Source: Prolixibacteraceae bacterium
Lineage (GTDB): Bacteria; Bacteroidota; Bacteroidia; Bacteroidales; Prolixibacteraceae
Length of the DNA stretch: 64,000 nt
Direction: 5' to 3'
Assembly: GCA_003506435.1 (NCBI GenBank)
Contig: DOAQ01000019.1
Location: 124,001-188,000, forward strand
In this document: positions 58,405 to 64,000 of the stretch, piece after piece
How positions within the stretch are numbered: the stretch's first letter is position 1
Layout: every line of letters starts with the position of its first letter
Made by a program: the position numbers and the translations under genes
The notes under the pieces: generated by a model
Told to the model about the DNA's origin: nothing
The model's database searches: none
What the model saw: the letters and a program-made list of their open reading frames with translations, nothing else

Positions 58405-59826
58405 ATGAGTACGATAAATTTAAAATCAACACGACAAAAAGACAAATTATCTTCGACCGGAATTACAGGGATGAAAGCTGTTTTCTGTTCTTTTTGCGTA
58501 TTTATTCTGTTTTCTTTCACAATAACCGGCAGCGCAAAAGACAGAAAATCAAGCTCACCAGTTTCAATATATACCCAAAACTCCTACTATTTTCAGGATA
58601 CCGAGGGAAAACCTTTCATGTTCATCGGGAACTATACATGGGAAACATTTTCCGGAGTGAATTCCGACTTCACAAAGATGTTTGACTACCTGAAATCCCG
58701 GGGTATTAACCTCGCACGTATCTGGCTTTGGTGGGGTTGCGAAGAGTTGCCTGCCGGAAACGGCTTTCCTGAAAAAAACAAGTTGCATATTGAACCGTTC
58801 CTGCGTGAAGGTCCGGGGCTTGCCAACGACGGAAGGCCCAAATACAATCTCGACAAATTCAATCCGGCTTTTTTTGAACGGCTTGTTCAATTTTGCAAAG
58901 CAGCCGATCAGCGCGGTATAACATTGCAATTAATGACGATGGATGCATGGATGCTCAAGAAGCAACATCTGTGGCCATTGCATGCTTTCAACCGAAACAA
59001 CAACACCAACAATGTGGATGGCGATCCAAATAACACAGGAAAAGGGATTGACGGAAAACAGGGATTTTGTTCGATGGGCAACCCCAAAGCACTGGAATAT
59101 CAGAAAGCATACATCCGCAAGGTGGTTGAAACGGTGAACAGGTTCGACAATATCTATTTTGAAATCGCAAATGAGAACTTTTACAGCGAAGAATGGGAAC
59201 TGACCCTTTGCGATTTTATAAAGGAAATTGAATTGAAAATGCCCAACCAGCACATGACTATCCGGCGCGACTTTCCCAGCCACCATTACGTTGTGCAGAA
59301 ATGGGACCCATTGACAGTCCATAACGGCATCATGGAAAAGCGTAGTCTTAAAGTTCCGTTACTTTTTGATACCGACTGGGAGATCAATGAGAATGGCGAT
59401 GAAGTCCGTAAAGCCGCATGGTCGGCGGTTGCCAGCGGAGGCCATTTCAGCTATATGGACGATGCCATGCAATTCCGCACAGATACGGCTGATATCGAAA
59501 ATAAAAGAGCAGTGCTGCACAAGCAAATCGATTATCTGGCAAAATTCATGAAGAAACGTACCCCCTGGGAAATGACGCCGGATGATTCCCTTGTTAAATC
59601 AGGGCTTTCGTTTGCAATGGCAAATGATAAAGAGTTATTCGCATATCTGCCTGCGGGGGGCGAAATTTCTCTTGATCTCTCTGATATGAAAAGCAAAATG
59701 GTAGCAAAATGGTATAATCCGTTAAACGGGAAGTTTAGTAAAGACTTCAGGATAATGGGAAAACCGGAAACAGTATTCCTTGCACCGGATGTAAATGACT
59801 GGGTATTAATCATTAAAGTAAAATAA
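58405..59826 (+). CDS. Clan GH-A-like secreted glycoside hydrolase
   Basis: 473 residues. Start 58405 has an A-rich leader; ATG 58471 would give a shorter signal peptide. TIM barrel begins FQDTEGKPFMFIGNYTWE; acid/base candidate Glu257 in FEIANEN. At the position where a clan-A nucleophile Glu is expected, the strand reads VPLLFDTDW, so the nucleophile is uncertain. A small C-terminal beta domain (KWYNPLNGKF) resembles that of the DUF4038 proteins. Specificity unknown. Confidence 0.78.
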   Translation: MSTINLKSTRQKDKLSSTGITGMKAVFCSFCVFILFSFTITGSAKDRKSSSPVSIYTQNSYYFQDTEGKPFMFIGNYTWETFSGVNSDFTKMFDYLKSRGINLARIWLWWGCEELPAGNGFPEKNKLHIEPFLREGPGLANDGRPKYNLDKFNPAFFERLVQFCKAADQRGITLQLMTMDAWMLKKQHLWPLHAFNRNNNTNNVDGDPNNTGKGIDGKQGFCSMGNPKALEYQKAYIRKVVETVNRFDNIYFEIANENFYSEEWELTLCDFIKEIELKMPNQHMTIRRDFPSHHYVVQKWDPLTVHNGIMEKRSLKVPLLFDTDWEINENGDEVRKAAWSAVASGGHFSYMDDAMQFRTDTADIENKRAVLHKQIDYLAKFMKKRTPWEMTPDDSLVKSGLSFAMANDKELFAYLPAGGEISLDLSDMKSKMVAKWYNPLNGKFSKDFRIMGKPETVFLAPDVNDWVLIIKVK

Positions 59827-59940
59827 AGAGGTTATCTCCACAAAATATCTACTTTCTGAATATCATGAAACGCGCATTGAAAGGTCGAAACCACATTAAA
59901 AATAAGATTCGCTAATTGTATAAAATTAAAAAACAAACAC

Positions 59941-60816
59941 ATGAAAGTAACATGCGGGTTCACAATACCCATAACCCTGTACGGACTTCCACCTCGGCTG
60001 GAAAATCTGATAAAAGTGATGAAAGAAATCTCGGACGCAGGCTTTTCAACCATGGAGATGGAAATTGTTGCCGGTGAATGTCCGGATTATGAAGAAAACT
60101 GGCAACAGGTGATTGACCTGTCAAAAGAACTCAAGCTGGAAGTAGTCAGCATCATGGCTGTCACCTATGACCTGTTTTCCCTTGATAAAGGAAAACGGGA
60201 AAAAACGCTAGTTGAGTTGACAAAGATATGTAAAATGACAGCCGCAATAGGTGCCAAAATGACCACAAACTGTTTTTATCTTCCTCAGGAAATGGTCCCA
60301 AAAGAAAGAACATCCATTTACCACGGGGGCCCGGCTGTGGCAGTTGATGTACCGGAAAACTTCAAGTGGACAGAACTCAGGCAAATTGTGATTAACCAAC
60401 TCCGGAAAGCATCTGAAATTGCAACCGCCCACGGACTTCAGTTTGCCATGGAAATGCGGGCAGGTGATTTTATCTCATCGGTCGACGGAATAATCAGTAT
60501 TTTCAATGATTGTGGAGTGGAAAACATCGGAATGGTGTACGATGTGGCCCATGCACATGCCATTAATGAGTACCTGGACCTGGGCATTTACAAACTTGGC
60601 AAGTACCTCAAACTGGTGCACTTTTCCGACAATGACGGGACCAGGCCGTATCATTACCAGCCAGGCAAAGGGAATATTGATTTCAAAAACATCATTGATA
60701 CGCTCAAAAGGACCGGCTATGAAGGTTATGTAGTCGTTGACATCAGCGGTATTCCAAATATTATGGAGGAGGCAGTGAAGATGAAGGCCATGCTGGAAAA
60801 ATTAATTGCAGAGTAA
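59941..60816 (+). CDS. Sugar phosphate isomerase/epimerase-type TIM barrel, copy 1
   Basis: 291 residues, no signal peptide: cytoplasmic. Xylose-isomerase-like (AP endonuclease 2 family) fold: FAMEMRAGDF, GMVYDVAHAH and LVHFSDNDG supply the metal ligands, and the chain ends with GYVVVDISGIPN. It likely isomerises or epimerises a keto sugar or sugar acid released by the PUL enzymes. The 114-base gap before it (59827-59940) holds nothing recognisable. Confidence 0.88.
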   Translation: MKVTCGFTIPITLYGLPPRLENLIKVMKEISDAGFSTMEMEIVAGECPDYEENWQQVIDLSKELKLEVVSIMAVTYDLFSLDKGKREKTLVELTKICKMTAAIGAKMTTNCFYLPQEMVPKERTSIYHGGPAVAVDVPENFKWTELRQIVINQLRKASEIATAHGLQFAMEMRAGDFISSVDGIISIFNDCGVENIGMVYDVAHAHAINEYLDLGIYKLGKYLKLVHFSDNDGTRPYHYQPGKGNIDFKNIIDTLKRTGYEGYVVVDISGIPNIMEEAVKMKAMLEKLIAE

Positions 60817-60828
60817 CTCTAATTCTGA

Positions 60829-60903
60829 TGGCAAATACAGCAACCGGTTTATTCGGATGCTGTGTTTGCCAATATGTACCTCCTGCAAATTGAACCTGCA
60901 GGA
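60829..60903 (+). other. Two consecutive hairpins between the isomerase genes
   Basis: First: TGGCAAATACAGCA (60829-60842) / TGCTGTGTTTGCCA (60858-60871), 14 bp with one T-G wobble, and an inner CCG/CGG pair. Second: TCCTGCA (60881-60887) / TGCAGGA (60897-60903). No T-run follows either, so termination is doubtful; an RNA-processing or stability element that tunes the two genes separately is plausible. Confidence 0.5.
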
Positions 60904-60930
60904 TAGATTCAACAATAAATCATTTCAAAA

Positions 60931-61791
60931 ATGAAACTGAGTATTTCCACAAAATTATATTGCAACTATACCCTGGAGGAAACCATTAAACGGGTTGCCG
61001 GTCTCGGTTATCCGGGCATCGAAATCTGGGGCGGGAGGCCTCATGCCTACTACCGTGACATGGACCAGCAAAGCATTTCTTCCGTCAAAGACACGATTGA
61101 TAAAACCGATATCTGTATTTCGGGGTTCATCCCTGCCCAGTTCGGTTATCCCACCTGCCTTTGCAGCCCCATTGACAGCATTCGGAAAGACAGCGTTCAG
61201 TACATTATAAATTCCATCGATACTTCTCTTGCCCTGGGTTGCAAAAAAGTAAGCCTCTGCCCCGGGCGGACCCTATACGGACAAGGATACGAAAAAGGAA
61301 TGCAGCAACTCACAGCCAGCCTGGATGAACTGGTGGATTATTCGCTCAAAAAAGAGGTGCTCCTTTTGCTTGAACCTGCCCACATGCTGGAAAGCGACTT
61401 GGTTTTGACCATTGAAGAAGGGGCCCGGCTAATCGAAAACCGGCAGTATCCGAATATGGGCATTGCACTGGATACAGGCCATTGCCACGTCAATAAAGAA
61501 TCACTGGTCGACAGCCTTTATATCCTGCTTCAAAAAAAGATACCCCTGCATATCCATCTGGATGACAACAACACGCTCGCTGACCAGCACAAAATACCGG
61601 GCGAAGGAACCATCAACTTCATTCCGTTTTTGCAAACCCTGCATCAGACCGGATATGACGGTTTCCTGACCGTTGAACTGGGCTTTGATTATACGTCCAG
61701 CCCCGATGCGGCTGCTTACCAGAGCAGACAAAAAGTTTTGGCTCTGCTTAAAGAAGCAAAAGAAACCTCAGTAAGTCCGATTTTATCATGA
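60931..61791 (+). CDS. Sugar phosphate isomerase/epimerase-type TIM barrel, copy 2
   Basis: 286 residues, cytoplasmic. Motifs LLLEPAHMLE, GIALDTGHCH, LHIHLDDNN, IPGEGTINF and FLTVELG provide Glu, Asp/His and Glu ligands of the xylose-isomerase-like barrel. Distinct from copy 1 (low identity), so a different step is likely. Its stop overlaps the next start by 4 bases (ATGA). Confidence 0.9.
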   Translation: MKLSISTKLYCNYTLEETIKRVAGLGYPGIEIWGGRPHAYYRDMDQQSISSVKDTIDKTDICISGFIPAQFGYPTCLCSPIDSIRKDSVQYIINSIDTSLALGCKKVSLCPGRTLYGQGYEKGMQQLTASLDELVDYSLKKEVLLLLEPAHMLESDLVLTIEEGARLIENRQYPNMGIALDTGHCHVNKESLVDSLYILLQKKIPLHIHLDDNNTLADQHKIPGEGTINFIPFLQTLHQTGYDGFLTVELGFDYTSSPDAAAYQSRQKVLALLKEAKETSVSPILS

Positions 61792-63332
61792 CAGCCCGGG
61801 GAAAAATAGTAAAGTCAGCATTAAGAACTTCTGTCGCCCTTGTACTCTTTGCTGCAACTTTTCTGAATTGCCAGCCAGCCGGGGCCCAGCTTCGGGCCGG
61901 TACCGGAAAAAACAACATCACAGCCGCTAATTGCGGTGATGTACACGATTCCCTGTTTGTAAAAGCGCTGGTCCTTGAAAATGCCTTTTCCCGTATTGCT
62001 ATCATCACCATGGACGTAATTGCCATTGGTGGTATCGGCGACATCCCCGACTCGTTTTTACCTGCTGTTTCAACCAGGCTTAAAACTGAACTCCGGATTG
62101 ATCATGTCCTCGTCAGTGCATCGCATAACCACCTGGATGGTTTCTTAAACGGAGGGAAAAAGATTACGGCAGATGTGGAAGGCAAAACTATATCGGCAGT
62201 TAAAAAGGCCATGGCCAACCTGGAACCGGTAAAGATTGGAGCAGGAACAGGTTTTGAAAACCGTTTTGCCATGAACCGCCGCATCAGGCTAAAAGACGGA
62301 AAGGTGTTCACCATCCGTCATGCCAACCCCAATATGCCCGATGATCAAATTGCCGGTCTGGGAGAAATTGACCCCGAAATCGGTATTCTGAAATTACAGC
62401 GCAGGGATGGAACGATCAAAGCAGTTGTTTTTAATTATGCCTGCCATCCGTATACCGGCGTCCCGGACAAAGGCGTCACTGCCGAGTACCCCGGTTTTGC
62501 TTCCCACCTGATTGAAGACCAACTGGGGTACCAGGCCATGGCCTTATTTATACAGGGCGCGGCAGGAGACATTACCGAAATCTTATATAAAGACACCAAC
62601 CATCCGAGGAACTGTGAACCTTTTGGACAGATGCTTGGGCTTAGTACGCTGAAAGCCTTAAAAGAAATTGCTGTCGGCAAATCCGATCAATTATCAGTGG
62701 TCAGTGAATCAATCAAATTACCTTTACGTACCGACATTCCCGTTTTGCTGGATACCTTGTTGCAGGAAGAAAAAAGACTGCTTGCTTCCCTTCGTTCAAC
62801 CAGCCTAAATTTAAAAACTTTTATCCCTTTATACATTAAATACAACCTCTCTCCCGATTTTCCCTCTTATTATGCTGAACAGTATTTGCTTGAAAAAAAG
62901 GCAGGGTTTTCAGGATTGGATAAAATGGATGAAGCCAATAAAAAGGATATAGATAAATATCTCCAAAATGTACTTGCTATGGAGAAGCTTACCCAAATAC
63001 AGGAAGACCGTCACCAGCTTTTACTCCGGCGGGACGAAATTGAACGGCTGGGAGGAGATCAAGTTTCTGCCCAAATTATAGTGCTGCGTATCGGAGATTT
63101 TATCCTTGCTTCATTCCCAGGGGAAGCATTTTCAGAGGTGGGATTGAAAATCAAGGAAAACTCCCCTTACCCCAACACCTTTGTTGCCGGTTATTCAAAT
63201 GGCTATCTGCATTATGCCCCCACTGAGAAGAGTTACAGGCAGGAAGGATATGAGGTTATGAATTGTATTCTTGCCCCGCAGTGGCAAAAAATATATCAGG
63301 AAAAAATCATGGAACTTATAAAACAATTGTAA
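61788..63332 (+). CDS. Neutral/alkaline ceramidase-like hydrolase
   Basis: 514 residues, signal peptide to about AGAQ. N-terminal neutral/non-lysosomal ceramidase domain (PF04734 type): LRAGTGKNNITAA, SASHNHLDGF (metal His), FNYACHPYTG and FIQGAAGDITE. In Bacteroidota PULs such proteins are common beside sugar-acid genes and need not act on ceramide; an amide or ester hydrolase role on a glycan-derived compound is equally likely. Coupled to the isomerase by the 4-base overlap. Confidence 0.88.
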   Translation: MTARGKIVKSALRTSVALVLFAATFLNCQPAGAQLRAGTGKNNITAANCGDVHDSLFVKALVLENAFSRIAIITMDVIAIGGIGDIPDSFLPAVSTRLKTELRIDHVLVSASHNHLDGFLNGGKKITADVEGKTISAVKKAMANLEPVKIGAGTGFENRFAMNRRIRLKDGKVFTIRHANPNMPDDQIAGLGEIDPEIGILKLQRRDGTIKAVVFNYACHPYTGVPDKGVTAEYPGFASHLIEDQLGYQAMALFIQGAAGDITEILYKDTNHPRNCEPFGQMLGLSTLKALKEIAVGKSDQLSVVSESIKLPLRTDIPVLLDTLLQEEKRLLASLRSTSLNLKTFIPLYIKYNLSPDFPSYYAEQYLLEKKAGFSGLDKMDEANKKDIDKYLQNVLAMEKLTQIQEDRHQLLLRRDEIERLGGDQVSAQIIVLRIGDFILASFPGEAFSEVGLKIKENSPYPNTFVAGYSNGYLHYAPTEKSYRQEGYEVMNCILAPQWQKIYQEKIMELIKQL

Positions 63333-63349
63333 ACATCGAAAATAGCAAT

Positions 63350-64000
63350 ATGGAAATGAAAATACCTGTTCACTACGGTGAACAAACTATTGACCTGAGC
63401 ATTCCTCAGGAAAACCTGTGTTTTAACTTACACCGCAATGAATTCCGCCCGCCGGAAAGTGAAGTGGAAGAAATAAAAAAAGCAATACAACATCCCATCG
63501 GTACAAAACGGCTGGGTGAAATTGTCCCAAAAGATGCATCGGTTGTCATCCTGGCCGATGACCGCACAAGAGTTACCCCCCAGAAACTGATTATCCCGGT
63601 GATCCTGGAGGAACTGCACAGGGCCGGAGTAAAAAATGAACAGATCAAGCTCATTATTGCTTACGGGACACACCGTCCGATGACCGAAGAGGAGATAGAA
63701 GAACGGTTTGGCCGGGAACTGATGGATCAGATATCCATCCGGCATCACAATTGCCATCATAACCTGGTAGTTCACGGGGTAACCCGCCGGGGAACACGCA
63801 TTGTAGTCAACAAAGAGGTGATGGAAGCAGATTTCCGCATCGGCGTTGGCGGTGTATTGCCGCACCATCCGGTGGGATGGAGTGGCGGCGCCAAAATCTT
63901 TCTTCCCGGGGTAGCCGGGACAGAAACAGTGAATGCTATGCATCTTCTGGGGGCAACGGAACAGCAGCTTGGAAAAATACTGACACCCTGCCGCGAGGAA
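63350..64000 (+). CDS. LarA-type (lactate racemase, DUF2088) protein, 3' end outside window
   Basis: The frame from ATG 63350 stays open to base 64000 (217 codons shown); MKIP at 63356 is an alternative start. N-terminal LarA domain: LADDRTRVTPQ (DDxTR), AYGTHRPMTEEE and LPGVAGTETVNAMH. LarA enzymes use a nickel-pincer cofactor to racemise or epimerise alpha-hydroxy acids. Next to two isomerases this suggests conversion of a sugar-derived hydroxy acid (for example an aldonate) rather than lactate. Confidence 0.88.
   Translation, partial: MEMKIPVHYGEQTIDLSIPQENLCFNLHRNEFRPPESEVEEIKKAIQHPIGTKRLGEIVPKDASVVILADDRTRVTPQKLIIPVILEELHRAGVKNEQIKLIIAYGTHRPMTEEEIEERFGRELMDQISIRHHNCHHNLVVHGVTRRGTRIVVNKEVMEADFRIGVGGVLPHHPVGWSGGAKIFLPGVAGTETVNAMHLLGATEQQLGKILTPCREE

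Noticed and set aside
1..64000. CRISPR arrays, tRNA/rRNA genes, integrases or complete insertion sequences
   Set aside because: None seen: no regularly spaced repeats, no cloverleaf or rRNA segments, and no transposase or recombinase motif in any frame.

Overview
The window is a 64 kb stretch of a Bacteroidota chromosome. The evidence is several SusC/SusD pairs, FecI-type sigma / FecR-type anti-sigma pairs, three proteins ending in type IX secretion (Por) sorting domains, lipoproteins with short signal peptides, A-rich leaders instead of Shine-Dalgarno sites, and TAnnTTTG-type promoter boxes. Gene content fits a polysaccharide-degrading member of Bacteroidia (Marinilabiliales/Prolixibacteraceae-like), but genus cannot be read from the sequence. 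Every gene I can support lies on the + strand. I see no tRNA, rRNA, CRISPR array or intact insertion sequence.

Layout. (a) 1-7139: the 3' end of a large GAF/histidine-kinase protein and its LuxR-type response regulator, then a likely operon of a beta-helix surface lipoprotein, a secreted protein with an HEEFH motif, a small STAS-like protein and a small lipoprotein, closed by a strong terminator at 7186-7231. (b) 7365-15487: a small SusCD locus (ECF sigma, FecR, SusC, SusD, DUF3823 lipoprotein) with no degradative enzyme. (c) 15488-16140: a 647-base junction holding a 105-bp element with perfect 14-bp inverted ends, a short Tat-like ORF remnant, and a decayed duplicate of the promoter and first codons of the downstream fecR gene. 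(d) 16141-59826: a very large polysaccharide utilisation locus (PUL): sigma, anti-sigma, two tandem SusCD pairs, a DUF1735 lipoprotein, then about 18 mostly secreted enzymes (PL14-like lyase, two T9SS beta-helix proteins, two sialate-O-acetylesterase-type esterases, an SGNH hydrolase, two GH140/DUF4038-type proteins, two beta-propellers, two GH2, a polysaccharide deacetylase, a GHL6-type hydrolase, an alpha/beta hydrolase, a DoxX fusion, a GH29 fucosidase, a clan GH-A hydrolase). (e) 59941-64000: two sugar isomerase/epimerase TIM barrels, a ceramidase-like hydrolase and the start of a LarA-type racemase, probably the downstream catabolic part.

How it may work. The STN domains on the first SusC of each locus, with FecR and the ECF sigma factor, form a trans-envelope signalling relay: glycan import at the outer membrane releases the sigma factor and switches on the PUL. 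The enzyme set suggests an O-acetylated, uronate-containing glycan with fucose and galactose (or similar) side chains. No sulfatase is present, which argues against the sulfated algal polysaccharides. The exact substrate is not determined.

Most unusual points: matching minus-strand sRNA architectures (a promoter box overlapping the susC start codon and an intrinsic terminator just after fecR) at both sigma/anti-sigma loci; one of two GH2 paralogues with replaced substrate-pocket motifs but intact catalytic glutamates; a DoxX membrane domain fused through an internal twin-arginine segment to a TIM-barrel oxidoreductase-like domain; beta-helix twins with conserved ends and a divergent centre; and a paired beta-propeller family of unknown function inside the PUL.
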